Positions 23,001 to 38,000 of a stretch of DNA of 64,000 nt are shown here, one piece after another (position 1 is the stretch's first letter; each line of letters opens with the position of its first letter). The stretch is from Phoronis australis. Lineage: Eukaryota > Phoronida > Phoronidae. A model generated the notes under the pieces. It did no database searches and had not been told where the DNA came from. It saw only the letters and a program-made list of their open reading frames with translations. Position numbers and translations under genes: made by a program. The stretch spans positions 218,282 through 282,281 of the forward strand of contig NMRA01000554.1 in the NCBI GenBank assembly GCA_002633005.1, written 5' to 3'.

Positions 23001-26000
23001 ACAAATTGTCACACAAAAATTACGGGGTTAATTTTGAAAAATGATGATCGCGGATGCTGTAGCTAGCAAAATAGACAGAAAATTTGACTAAAATGTGACT
23101 CATTAACGAGTGGATGTAAAATAAATGGAAAGTTTTTACATCTTCCACAGGTTGACAGATGCTGGCTTGTCATAGATCGCACAACAACACAAGTACTTGG
23201 CCACATGCAAATCTTCCATCTTTAGTGCGTGTTCACAAGCCCTGAAACAATTAAAACTCGGTTGCATCGAAATGGTATGTTCACAAAGTGGTGTACCATG
23301 ATGACACACAGCAGTAAAATAGGTCTTTAGAGTATGGAAGTTTTAAGCACTTACTAAACAATCTCCCCCCCCACTACATTTCCCCTCTAAAGTTAAGAAA
23401 AAATGTTGTTGCTTGTCAGTATTTTAGTGTGTAAACTGCATAATGCTTTAACGTTAATGTCTGTGCCTGTCTGTACACTGACACTGTAAAACAAAAGAAA
23501 AGACAACAATTCTTCAAGTACTTTTGAAGTGAATATTTTGTACATTAAGTGGAAGTGTTGATAAACGTCAACAGTCCTCGAAAATATTTGTAAGTAAAAT
23601 CAACTTACTCGTAGACCGTGGAATTGAAAGTTTGAACGTTTCGAACTGTGCTCTACGGTTCTTTTTCAACAACTAGTCCCCCTATGTACATTGTACAATC
23701 ACAGTTGTTTGGAATACTCACTGGAGGGAGGTGTTTGTAATGATTACCTTAGAACCAGTCTGTAGTTATCTGGCATCCAACTGATGAACTTCTTGTAAAC
23801 CGTTGTGTGATGTTCCTCTGGTATAGAGGTCAAAAACATGGACAACACACGGTTATGAAATGAATAGTCGACACACTGAAGATTAGAGTTTGTAACGGCA
23901 GCACATTTTGATGGCATCGATGCAAGACAGCGTCTCACTAGCTTATAGAGTAAAGCAAACTGCTGGTTTTTGTCTTCAGAAAATGATAGCTCGTCCTTCA
24001 TGTATTCAAGGTACCTACATAGAGAAACAGCAAACTAATTCATCACAGATCTATTTCAATCAACAATGCAATACTTTATCAAATGTCTTGCCATAACAGC
24101 ATTCCCCAGCAAAACAAATAATTAAGATGCTGAATTGTACTAACAACTCAAATAGAAAGAGATCAACTCATAGCAAATGGCAAAATAGAAAGTGCCAAAC
24201 AAACGCTCACTTCCTTTTTAGTACCGCAAATACTTAGCTAATCATTACTGAGGATAGCAACTGGAAAACAGGATAAATCAAAGACAAGTTCGATTTAACA
24301 CAAGTTCGATTTAAAACTTGGCTACAACAAAATGTCACCTAGCTGCCATTTCCATATAACACACAAATGGCAAAACCAGTTCTTCAATTTTTTAGCTCTA
24401 AGAATGACTAGACTTTATCTTTTCCCAGTTTCATCCGAGTATAGCACAAACTGCACAATGTGAGCCACAAACACCTAGCGAGGAAGTAGACATTAGACTT
24501 ACCTCAGCCACATCAGTTTCACATGCTGGGTAGATTTAAGTGTGCACAGTGCAGTCTCGTACACCTCTGTTATTTGGTCATGATATCCCTGGATGTCCAG
24601 TAGCATGCTAAATAGAAACAAATACTTTTAAGAACGAAAACCACATGACCAATGCATCAGTCAGCGCGTGCAAGTATGTTCATGAGACAAAAAGGCGACT
24701 TAACTGGTTGAAATTTGTCAAAGTGTTAGATAAGACAGTAAATGACGTAACTACAACAGAAATTCAAATGCACAAGCACCACCCACAAGTTCCAGAATCA
24801 AGCTAAAACAGTGAAAAGTGTGGGTAATAAGTGTTGCTAGAAATGACGGATTGGTATACTTAGACATATAAAATTTTGGTAAAAAAACAGGTTACTATAC
24901 TTGATTAGCATCATCCGTAGTAATCCATAATTTTACAAAAATCTAATTTCCAAAATTACAATTTTATGTTTTCTGCTTTAAAATGATTAAAATGCTTCCA
25001 AAGTAGGTAGCTACACAGAATAAATCATACTAAAACTGATGTGTGAAAATGTTATTTTTTCTTATCGACAGATTTAACGAATTCAATAAAAATTTGCCCA
25101 TCATATACTGTGCTAAATTGAAAATCGTTCTTCAATAAATATTTATTTACTGACTACAGCTGTATACAAACTACTGACCAATAGTTGCTCCATAGATAGA
25201 CAGCGTGTGAAGAAAGCATGTCTGGACTGACATCATTCTTGAAACTGGGCGCAGTGTAGTTCAGTGGCAAAGGCAGGTCCAGCACTTTACTGCAAACATA
25301 GTAGAGAGACTGAGAACAGTACCTGTACCCTGAACACTTGAACAGGTTAAAGATATTTTAAACAATTGTGTAGGCTTGGGCTAATAGGGTTAAAATTCAA
25401 ATGTTTATCTCAGAAACTAGCAATAAAAAGTTGAAGTTAAACCAAGAAGTTAACAGGTATCCACAAGTATAAAGACCCATGCAGTGACATCTACGAAAAC
25501 CAATTGAATGTTATTGTTCATGTTGTGCAGTGGAACCCTTTGTTTCCGTTCTTTGATACACAGCGAATTAGTCGAATTACACGATGAAACTATAGACCAA
25601 GTTCCTTGATTGCGTCAATAAGAAGATTCCCCACTTCTTACTTGATGTATTCCAGATTGAAATATGCAATTTTGGAGTGCATGGAACTTTATAACCAATA
25701 CTCTAAAACCAATTACACTTATCTGCATTTTTGTAGCAAGTAACATTGACATAACCAAAGGCACTTTGCTCATTGGCTTGTGCTAAGCTAACAGTAATAA
25801 GAAGATTCAAACCACACTAATTAGATAACTGGATAATTCAGGACAAACACAGCAGACATTGAAATACTAATGGTTCCTCTTACCAATAGAGTAGGTTAGG
25901 ATCACACACAGTAGAGTCGGACCTGTCCACGATGAAGAGTCCAATCACACACGATTCTAGGATCTCCAGGGCACGGTCACTGTTCTCCTGTGAGTTCTCA

Positions 26001-29000
26001 AAGGTGGCAGCAGCGTTCAGCAAAGGAATATATGATGGGGCCGCTGAGATGCCTTCTGAATAGACCTAGATGATTGGATTCACAAACCTAAATGTGTTAC
26101 ACGCCACAACATGGTTTGCAGAATGTGACAACAAGGAAAGAAAGAATCTATGATTTGCAGTCACCAGAAACATAGGTGAATTTTTGACTACTGACAAGGA
26201 GGACACTGAAATATAATAGCAAAGCATTGCCCATTCTTATTGACATTTTGTTATCGTTTCTTGTAGAAACTGCCCTTCTCTCATAAAGAGTGTAACTGAA
26301 ATGATGATTTTCCTATCCTTATAAGATTACGTCTACAGACCAAAAATTTTAGAAAACTTTAAAACCATTCCCTCTCTCCGACCGGTGTACATTGTAAATG
26401 CTTCTGAATACTTTGATGGCTATGTATAATCTGATCTCTAAAACCAGACAAATGTAGAAAAAGACATGTAACTACTTATATCACTATTGTAAAAACTACA
26501 CTAGAATATAAATAAACAAATAACAGCTTAACAGAGACTCTCATCCACTGGACCTTTGATGAACTATTCTGTTTGTTCTACTTATAGTCAAAAACTCCTT
26601 ACCTAATCAGCTATTCTGTTTGGGTGGTCCATAAAAATATTTTTTACTAACTAACTGGCGCTCTATTTTATTTCTGGTAGTACAAATGAATCTGCTAACA
26701 ATATTACAGATGAATAATAGTGCAATTAACATTTAATGCCTGGTTTTGATCACCTTTCTAGCAGCCTCTATGTTGTTACTTTGTTCATGCAGCTTGGCTA
26801 ACAACAGCCACACTTCCCCCAATGAGGGGCTAGCCTTGAGCAACTTTCTGTAGATCTCAGCAGCCACATCAAACCTGTAAGTAATTAATACGCAAAAGGT
26901 TAGTCAAACAAAATACCCCAAACATATTCCAGCAGACATAAGGATAGACTCAGTTTTAAATCCTTCCGTGGGTAGGTTTTTTGTATTTGAGATGAATTGG
27001 GCAATCCAGATAGTCCCAGAAATAATTTAGCAACAGAAGAAAACACGATTTAATCACTCAGGCATAGGCTCATCAAATGATATGTGAAGTAGTCTTTACA
27101 TGACATATTGCATGAGGGTCAGAATAGAACACCACATAAGGATTCTCATGGTGATGATGAAAGTAAGTCAATAAACCTCACAATCTGTTACATTTGGCAA
27201 CTAATGACATTGGTGTACTCATGGCGAGGCTTAAAACATACCATAAGAACCAAACTCACGTGTGTTACTTTGAGTCAAGCAACTCAGAAGTCTCTTCAGT
27301 TGAAAATTGTAGTAATTCATTACAATACGGTATTACTCGACTCACCTTTTGCAAACTTGTATCTGAAAGAGCACCAAGTTGCTGTAGAGAGCCAGACAAG
27401 AGCGGGTGATGGCCTCTGCATCTTTATCCAACTGTGAGCAACTGTTCAATGCAGATTGGAAATGCTTGAGTATGGAGTCCACAGGTAGATGGCGCTTTTT
27501 GCCACTCGTCCAATCCAGAGTTACCTCTTCCTGCATACGACCACAATAAATAACGCTATGGCTATATTAAAAAGCCTAAGACTTTAATGCAATGATTATT
27601 TTTGGTTAAAAATAGAATTTACATCCTTTTACCACACTTTTATTCGATGACTTTATTTATATCAAATAACCGGTAAAATTGCTACTTTATTACTTAATGA
27701 TATATTACTGATTTCCTAAGACACAATGCATTGATAATCAATTCAAATGTCATTCCATGACATCTCTTCAATTTAGGACAGGTAAAACTTCATTTGTTAC
27801 ATTTTCCAACACAAAATATTCATTAGAAAATTTCACTTCCTTTCGAGCATACTTTGCCATCAAACGTTTCGATAAATAAAAACTTTTCAGTGATAAAAAC
27901 TTGAAAAACTAATGAACATTTAAAAAACGTCAATTTCAGTGAATATTTTTCTCCAAAAATGGAATTATCAGGGTAATCACAGACCTCCTTCACCAATCTA
28001 CAAAAACTCTGGCTGTCTTCAGACAGAATGCCGTCCGGTAAACAGTGGAACTCCAATAGACTAATGTAACACAACCAGGCTGTGCACTGGTCCTTGACAC
28101 AAAGGTTAGAGAACCAGTCAGACTTGAGAGACTTCTGAAATGGATCCAAGCAGGAACAGAGTAGTTGAGCTGTCAATTAGCAATAAACAATAACAGTGAC
28201 ACAACAAGGAACTGGGCATTAATTAACCATTCAAAGTTGCTGAATCCTGATTTTTTACCATTTTGATTGGTTTTGAATTTTTTGGAATTGCAACTACACA
28301 AGATTTTAGGAGTTATAATTTGCATAAGTTCGGATTTTTTCCATAAATATTTTGAGGTCATTGGCATTTGGGCAATGTTACAGACTTTCCAGGGGTCACA
28401 GATTACTAATTGGTAAATGTTCTGCAGTTATTGTAACAGTTACACTATGCAAGGACCCATGGCTTTGGATTTTTCATGCTGGGTCACAATTCGTTTCGAA
28501 GTATAACATACAAAAAGCCGTACTTATTTGGTTTTGAAGAATTGCTTAGCTAAATTTGGACCCAGCAACATCACAGGTGATAATGCTCTACATTACTAGC
28601 AAAACCATAAAAGAGTTCAGACTGAAAAACTTATAGCAAATAGTTATCTTTACATAGCAGCCTATCAAATCAGTGAGTGAGCATAGAATGAACCCTAAAA
28701 TCAACTAGATTCTGTATTAGGGAGACAGGTTCATTGTTTGGAGCACTTTTTAGAGGTTTAAGAAGTCGATTTCAGGGTTTGGAAGATCAATTGGAGAGTT
28801 CAAAATACAGATTTCATTGCTTGAGATGTACAATGTTTCACTTAAATAATAAGACTGAACATTCCAACAGAACACCAAAAAGTTACTTCAGTTTGAACTG
28901 TAATTACCTTAAGCATATCATTTACCTAGATTCATTTTCACATACACACCAGTGTCCAGTAGCCTAATGAGTATTGAAACATGAAAGACAGTCTAGATAA

Positions 29001-32000
29001 CAACTTGAACGTACCCCTAGATATTGCACTGCAGTTCTATATTGACCACCATGTACATTCAGCCACGCCTGAATAAGGATAGACTCCAGAAGTTGCTTTG
29101 ATTTCATGGCAGGGTCCAGAACTTCAGATAGCAAGGCACAGTTGATTAGTTGTTGACAAATGTCCGTCTTCTGTAGAAAGGTGGGTGCAGCAGAGAGGCA
29201 CTGAAATAAGGGAAGAAATAGATAAGTTAAGGCTGCTGGATGAATTAACTAGTCAATGACTTTGTTTATAGGAATGAATTTGCAAAATTTCGTGATCATG
29301 ATCTATTAAGAGGTTAAGGCAATAAACCTGTCAATGCCAGATGCCCACCCAGGCGCCCATACATACAGGAAGGTACATAAAAAAGTCTATTTCAGCAATT
29401 ATTATTGGCCCCGTCTTTACTTAAGTGTCAAATGCTACTCAGAACAGACAGCTGCTTATCACTGCAATTGGTGAGGAGGAGGTTGACAATTTGAAGAACT
29501 GCAATTTGTTACTTTGTGATCATATTAGTGTCATACACATATCTTGGCTAATGCATTTTCCAAAGAAATTTTTCACTCACTAAAGTGCTTCACTTAAAGG
29601 CAAGGCATAGCTGCCTCTGCCTCAGGTGCAGATGAAGACACTTTTTATTTGGAGTGTTTCTTCAACTTGGTCTTATTCAAGTTATTTTTGTCCTTTTAAA
29701 TACTGTGCATTTAATAGCTACAGTAAAACAGTCCAATTTATGAGGATACAATGCGACGGACAGGTGAAATGTTCCATAACAGGTGTGTAGCACCGAATTA
29801 ATCCTGTTTTGTTCTGCACTGTAGCTTTCATCAGACGATATTTTGAAAAATTGTAGATTATTACCACAATCTTAGAGGCCCTAGAAAATGAAAGAACGGA
29901 AATTTTGGAAATTATGTTTGCAGAAAATTGATGACATTTTACCCAAGTGTTTAACCAAACACATGTCAATGTCACTTAAAGTAAGTCTGTGACAGTCAAG
30001 TCTCACTAACACATTTTTCACTCAAATGTTACATGCAGGATATAGCATAGGTTGACATGCAAGCACATTAACCTAATAACACCCATATAGTTTGGTGTGC
30101 ACTACACATCTTTGGACAGTTATTGTTGAACAATAATAGTCACACAACATGCTTGTCATACTTATGTTGAGAAAATACCACAAGAAAACCTTATAGCTGA
30201 GGATTCATTAAAGTATGTCATGGGACTTGTAAGTATTTATTCATAAATTAACACTAGGCTGAAATGTGTGCAACATAACATCACAACTTTTTCATACTAG
30301 ATTCACCATAACATTCCGCAGTACGAGGAACTCCGATTACCAGATCTGTATTTCATTTTTGACAGTTAATGGCATTATTGAAAGGTCACCATACAACAAT
30401 CAGTTTTGATAAACCTTGGTGTATTTTAAAAAAGTCATCCGAGAAAGGGAGTGGCAAACCAAACTTGAAACTAAAACAAGATATTTGATTTCTACCACTT
30501 CACCAATCCCTTTCCTATTTACATGTATAAAACAAACTGTCCAATAAGCAACCCCCCTGCTTCACACCACCCATGCTCAGATAAATGAGCTCTTCAAACA
30601 ATACAGACTCTGTGTAACACTTGGTGTAGATTTCGGGCAATGTCCTTCTTGGAATGTCCAGAGGGAAAATAAAACCGAGCTTAATTTCTTAGATAACTTA
30701 ATCAAATTAGAAGACAGCAAGATGACAAACACTTAACCCAGGCTGAAAAAATAACAAAGCAAACTTCGTATGAAAAGCAATGGCGCATTACATTTTACAC
30801 CAATACATGCAAACTCTGTCAGTGTTAAAGCATCCCAGCAAAATTACAGACAAACATCTCTTTGCTTGAAACAAGTCAAAGTGGAATTGGACAAAATTGA
30901 AATATTGTAACTTAGAATTTGTGGCACAGAGGTTTGCCAACAGATGGTGCTGCTAGAGCCACACAGGCATGTTCTATTTTCTCAACATTTGCTTCAAAAT
31001 ATTTCCTTAATCGCCTCTCTGTTTGCAACTTTACAGCCACAACTAGTCTACTATAACAATAATACTACTATAATAATACTACTACTATAATCAACAGGTG
31101 ACTAAGAAGCCATACCCACATTACAGTAAAAATTCTTCAACTTGTGACAAAAATAAATACTAAAATTATAATTTTTCTAAAATTATAATTTTTCTATATG
31201 TTAAAGGCTCGCTACCTAATTGCAAACGTTCAAACTTTGCTAGATGGCAGCTTTGTGTACAAATCATGCTGACATAAGATTACCATCTTCAAAGTCTTTT
31301 TTGTCAAGAAATTTGACAAAATAAAGTTGGCTACCATAGTGTATCGTAACTGAAGAAACTTTCCTGTAATTAATCAAGTTAACTTCAGGCAATAACTACA
31401 CAGCAGTCAGAATTTTTGCCTAAAGAGCATGTTGTTTTAGCAGATGTAGACCTCTCAATCAGAAGCTCTGAGCAAGAAGAAAAGCAATTGACCTAGGAAT
31501 AATCAAGTAAGTGGCCAACAGCACAAGTGGATGAAGAGAGAATCATTAATATGACACAGTCTGAAGAGATAGAACAACAGCCAAGATGATATCTCACTGG
31601 GCACTTGGGAAAGGTTAATATGGTACTAGACACAAGTCTGGTAAATATGGATGGTAACTGGTGGGGCTCTCTCTGTGACAATGCTCCTGCTGTGCTAGGT
31701 CACAATGACAGTATGGGTTTTTCATCAATCAATCAATCAATCAATTTTATGCCTGTAATAAAGGCCAAAGGGCTAGGCCCACCCTACAAAAATAGTGCTT
31801 AATAGGTATTTAACAAGTTGTGACAAAGTTGAAAGATTGAGAAAACATATTACACAAAGGTTAACAAGTTGTTTGTTGACATCAGCTAAATGACTTTAAA
31901 TAATAAAGGTTGCTTACAATAATACACATCTTCCTGCATGCATGAATATGTATTGCAAGCCAAAAGAAAATGGCACTTGTCCTCAACAACAGGGCTGAAA

Positions 32001-35000
32001 AAGGGACACTCTGTGTGCACATGGTTAATATCAAAGTGTTGTCTAACTTCAATTAGCAGTTAGAAATTTGAACTACAAAGAGAAAGTGTGCCATGGACAA
32101 AATGTGTGGAGACTACATGACAATGCAGTCTGTTGCTTTAATGTACACCAGCATGCTACTACGGCTTGAACTCCCCAATTAGAGGACTAACAAATATACC
32201 CGGAATTCGTGTGAGTGCATGTTAAAAGAAAAAATGGGCCGCACGGTCATGTATTTAACAAATGGAGCGTAATAATAAAAATCACTAAATTTTACCAATA
32301 ATACAAATGGCATGACAGGGCCTGCTATTTTATGTGTCAAAACACCACAGAGCACTTCTGATGCCTTTGATTTTGCACATCAAAATCCATCAACATGTCC
32401 CCAACAAGAACGTCCCTTTGCCGAAATTCAAGTACATTCATGAATAATATCAGAAAAAACACAACAGGTCTAACAAAGCACCATGCAATCGTGTTTTACG
32501 TGTGTGAACAAGCAAACCTGGAACAATCTAAAATAACAGTTGACAAATTTCAACAAATAGGAAAGAACATCAAAAGGTTTAACTTTTAAAAATCTTGCTT
32601 AGAATAATTACTTTAAGTATCCCCACCTAGACCAAACAATGAAAATTTATGTGTAAATAAAACCAGTAAGGAATTTTAAGGTGTGTCCTTGAGAAATAAA
32701 TAACCAAAATGCTTCCCAACCCTGCTGGTCAGTATCAACTGTCCTAAGAATTGTAAACAACTGTGAACCTGTTTGCAAACTACTTCACACAGGACAAAAC
32801 AAACACATATAATTTGACTAGTATTAAAAGGTTAAGAGCTTGATTATGGTTGCCTAGCAACAGATTCTGTCTGTTAATTCTCATAATAACCCAACAAAAG
32901 ATTTTATGTTCAAACAAAATCACTCAAAATTGCTCATACTCAGTGTATGTAAATAATTCTTTATCTCATCGAATGACAAAGTTGTCAACATTGTTTCAAA
33001 AATGTTTTTGCAATTGTTTAGTCTTAATTTACCAGTAGATTTATTACACAGTGTCCCTGTATTCACAAAACAAACAGACCATCTCCTTTGATGATGCAAC
33101 CACACAACTAACTACAGGGTTAATTCATACCAAATGTTTTCCCAAATATGTGGTATTCATTCACACCATTTACACATTTTGCAAACAGTTGCCATGAGAG
33201 ACTTAAAATTTATTTCCCTTTTCATGCTCCGCCCCCAATTATCAGGCCAGCCAGTCAGTTAAGCCGTTAAACACACAGCTCACATGGCTTGGCCTAAGTC
33301 ACATGCTCTGTGGTTATATTGGTAATATACCAATAGTGCTCTACACACCTGTTTGGTTTCATACAGGATAACTTGCCTTATAAACCATGTTCCACAATAG
33401 TATGACAATGAGTAATAATCCTAAAAGGTTGAGTAAGGCTTGACACCAGGTTAGGGAGTGGGGGGCAACAGCTCGAAGTTACACAAGAGCTCAACCAACT
33501 GTAACAACACATGTGCTGCTTATGGTGGAGTAATCTTGTCACGCAGGTGAATCAAAGAGTAAAGGAAGGTTGGAAGTGGAAGACAAGAGTACAAGAAATA
33601 AAAAAGGTAATTATACATTGAATCATCCCATTTATACACAATAACTGGAACTAATTATAATTTGCCCTTTAATGACTTATAATGGGTAGTAAAAGGATTT
33701 TAATGAGAGTTTATTTATCTGCGGTCTCTTATTGTTTCCCATACAATATTGACTAATTCTTAAGCTGTTTTTACACGCGGAACAGTTGTCACGGTGCGAG
33801 TTGTCACAGGACGACTTGCTCCTCTTAAGTTGCATTTACATGACACAAGATTACAAACTGGATCAGCGCCATTCATTTACACAACGGACTGTCTGCACAT
33901 GCTCGCATAAATGATAGCGAATGTCCAAACCACGTGGAATACCAGCTGATCACTTATACGCCATTGCGCAAGCTCAATGAAAGATGGTCCCTTTCAGCTC
34001 TGCCCCAGATGTATAGACATGAAGTTGACACTGGAGCGACTGATTAGTGCAACTCTCTCTACTTCTCAAACCAGTGTCAAAATTGGCCGGTGTCAAAATT
34101 GGCCACTACGGTGTCAACTTTGCTCCGTGTCGTGTTTACACACACACTTGCTCCCGATCAGCTGTTCTGTGTTAGTTGCTCCATGACAGCTGTCTCAAGT
34201 GTAAATGCGACTTTAGAAAATTATAAAACCACTCCACACAAATAACATGCATTACTAATACAGAAACATAGGAGCATTGGATGTTCCTGGCATACAGACT
34301 AACTTAAAAACACCTGTGAACATCTAACAAGGATTGTTCTTGAAAAAATCAACACAACTTCACGAAGCATATCAAACTTATAGAGAATGCACCAGTGGAC
34401 GTCTGGTATAGTGATCAAGGTTCCATGTTTATTTCCTTGACTAGAGGCACACCTAATCACAAATCGTTAGGGGTGATTAATAACTGACAGGACAACATAA
34501 TCAATGTCTCAGTGTTCTTATGCAAGAGATCACTGAATCACAAGCACATTGAGCTTTACCTGCCTGCTTATTGTGCAATAAACATAGAAAGGTGGTGAAG
34601 AGTAGGCAAGTCAGCTGTGTTCAGACCTCAACCAACTAAGGTAAAAAGTTTTCAACTTGAGACACAATGAGGCAGACAGATGAAATTTCATTTTGCCAAA
34701 TTTTTAAACAAAAATAACATCAGGAAAATTTACTTTTATTTTAGCATGATTTCTACAGCGTAGCTATTACCAAACAACAAAATGTTCTAGCATTTGCATC
34801 ATTGTGGTAAGCAATTTCAGCAATTATTTTTGTCATAAATGGAAGAATTATTGCCTAAAACCTTGTTTTAACTGTTTCTGTAATTGTAACTGTTATATAA
34901 TCAATATCATTTACACGAATAGTAAAACTCTTTTAGTGGCTTATCAACAGTGCTATCGCATTCACCTCAATTGGCGCCTCGGTATGACATTGTTTCCAAC

Positions 35001-38000
35001 AGGAAATTCGACAGCAGTGCCACCTGCTGAGTTACAACATTTGAAAATGCCATGTTCACACCAAGTTAAAATGTTTGTAATCTATCACTAAACCACCTTT
35101 GCAGAAAGCTATAACTGCGCTACAGTTATAACATTTAAAACCAGTACTTAAGTGTTTGGACCGAAAATTATAGCCTTTAAAGTAGGTTTTATGTTATAGC
35201 CACTTGTGTGTGAACAAGGTAGAGGTTGGTTCCAACCTTAAAGGAGCATGCCACCCAAAAAACAACCTAATTTGTATCAATTTAGATCGAGTAGTTCTAC
35301 TCCACAACGACATGTACGATTGCGTTACCTGACACCTGACGGCAGACGGAGGTGTTGAAATTATCCAATGACGTCATAGGTTTCACACGCAGTTTGTTCA
35401 GCAGTTCACAACACGGGTTACTGATGTCAGCTTATCGCTTGAAGACATCGATTAACACCAATAAATCATCAAACTTCGATGTTAAATGCTTAAAAATACA
35501 CCGAGTTCCTATAAAAACGTGTTATTTTATTTCGCTCTTACGGATTTATTGGTATTTGGAAACACCGTAGCCTACAAAGTTCGGCAGGCCAATAAGGTCC
35601 CGTAGCAGGAGTTTGGGGTCTTTTCGGAGATAATTTCGAAGTATTTTCCATGAGATACAGAGGGAGAACCTAGATCTGTGTTGTTTAGACTTGTGATTTT
35701 TTTAGTTCTTAACATAAAACGCTTGTTATCCCGGCCAGTGGCTCGGAGCCCATTCAGGCCCGTTGTGGCCGGCCGGATTGACTCGTTATCCTGGCCAGTG
35801 GCTCGGAAACTGACCAGACATCACGAACATAAACCAGCCAGAGTTCAGTGGAAACTAAACTTCTAGTCAAAAAAATACCATACTAGCAAGCCAAAGTAAT
35901 GTGCACGTGGTTATGTTGACAAATTAGCCACAAAACTGCAAATCTACTTACTCGTCGGGGGCCGCGAATTCAGGTTCCGCTTTGGCCACAGCACCGCCGG
36001 TCAGGGCAGAAGTTGTACATTGACAATCATTATATGAGTAAGGTAAATGTAAATAAAGATTCCCCTAACACATGGCCGTGGGATGGAAATCGAGTTGTTT
36101 CACAACAGTTTCTGCCAGCAAACACTAAATTAGCATGAGCTCACACGGCCTCGGTGTCCCGTCAATTAGTTTTATTGCAGCTAAAGGCGGTAACGCAGTG
36201 TTTTATTCATTGCTGGCTTCTCAAAGCATTTGTACTCACGAATACTCCAAAGGCATTACAAATTGCATCTAATGAGACAAACTTTGTTTCAGTTTGGTTA
36301 GGGTGAGAATAATTCATTTTGAAACAGAACGCTCAGTAATAAACGCCACCATGGCATCTCGCAATCCCTGGGCAGACTTGGACGAGCTAGAGCTCATCAG
36401 TCCCGAATTCGCAGGTGGATCGTTAAGTTTTACACGCTGTCAATTCGAACAGGAATACAGTGATGAAAAAATACTAGAGAGGCGCCGTGAACAAGCTCAG
36501 ACACTGAACGCAACGTATGGAGTTATTTGGTAAGCCGGCATTCGTCAGGCACTGCCGACGTCTGCAGGCCACAGACACGGAGGTTTCACTGCCTCATACT
36601 TGCTAGTAACAGCCTACATTTCATTCTTCACTACCATGAGCCACTTCCTAAGCATTTCGGACTCTCGAGGAAGTAAAAAAAAATGATATACCCGCTTTCC
36701 TCGCAGCTGCTTAGTTCGGACAAGCGGGAACGATGCACCGCGACAACATAGCGGCATTCACTCTGCATGCATATGAACCATTGACATCACTAGCGTCGTT
36801 TCTCACCTTCCTCACAGATTAACGCGACACCTCTTGGCAAGGTAAGGTCGACCGTATGCGAGGCGATGTGGATATAGATCGATTAAGACGGCAAAAAAGA
36901 CTAATTAAATCTGGTGGCATTCTCCTTTAAGACTAATGTTACTGAGTCCTGGTGGTGTTTCTGTCAAGGTTATCAAGTAGGCCCTTATCTACAACTACAA
37001 GTGCGTGGAGTTAGCAAAATATGTACACAACTGTACAACTGAACTCAGTAAAAGTACATAATTATTTTCTCAAATGGAATCCCCAAAGAATTTGATGTTT
37101 GACTGCATACCAGTCTGCCACTAATTGGGTGACGTGACCATGTCTTCTTAGGGAAACTTTTACAACAACGAAGAGTAAGGTTACAGCAAAACAACGGTAT
37201 CCGCGAAATGAGGAAACAGTGCTTGACATAAATGTCCAGGATAAAATCTGAAAATGTTACAGTTTTCCACAATGACATTTGGTTTCGTTTCATGCAACTT
37301 TTTGAAGTTTTATCCATAAAAACAGTAAAATACCTGATACTTGGTAGACCCTCATGCAAAAGTGAAACATTTTAAAAACAATTCCTAGCAGCATTTTTAT
37401 CTGAAAGTTTCGTATGAATCCAACTGAACATTTCTGAGATATGATGTTCCAAACTTAGACAAATTTTGACATTTTCAAGTGTCCTACACAACTTTAAAAC
37501 AAGGCTTGCCAAAAATCATTTGAATGACACCTCTGCATGTTAACTTACGAAATCAGCTTGGCATCCATCCTTTCATTGTGGTGATTTTTTTTAAGTTGGT
37601 CACGATGTATTGATTTATGTATATTTATAGATTCAAAGACGGCTTGAGGCCAAGGGGTACTAGGCTGAAAAATAGGGGGTAATAGGCAAACATGTCGTAA
37701 CTGCCTGGTTCAGTTCAGCTGCCGCACACCAATTGATTCCTTAAAAAATAATACTTTAACTTCAGATTATATTCAACTGAGGTTTTTCTGGCAGACACTG
37801 ACCATACAAAGTTTTTTGGCACTCTATTTTATTCACTCCATCAAAATAAACAGTGTCGTAACCGTATTTATAAAATACAAGTCAACCATATACCCTCATT
37901 GACACACACAATCACAGATCATCAGCAGGAGATGTGGCAAATAACTTTTTCCAAATTTAACATTCTTGAACAATTTATCTAAATATACCAACTGGTGGTA

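Noticed and set aside
27823-28176. Full ORF beginning MTAQLLCSCLD as the ZFC3H1 exon
   Set aside because: Its start would break the phase with exon 9; an internal acceptor (tccatttcag) at 28135 gives the correct phase and matches the family.
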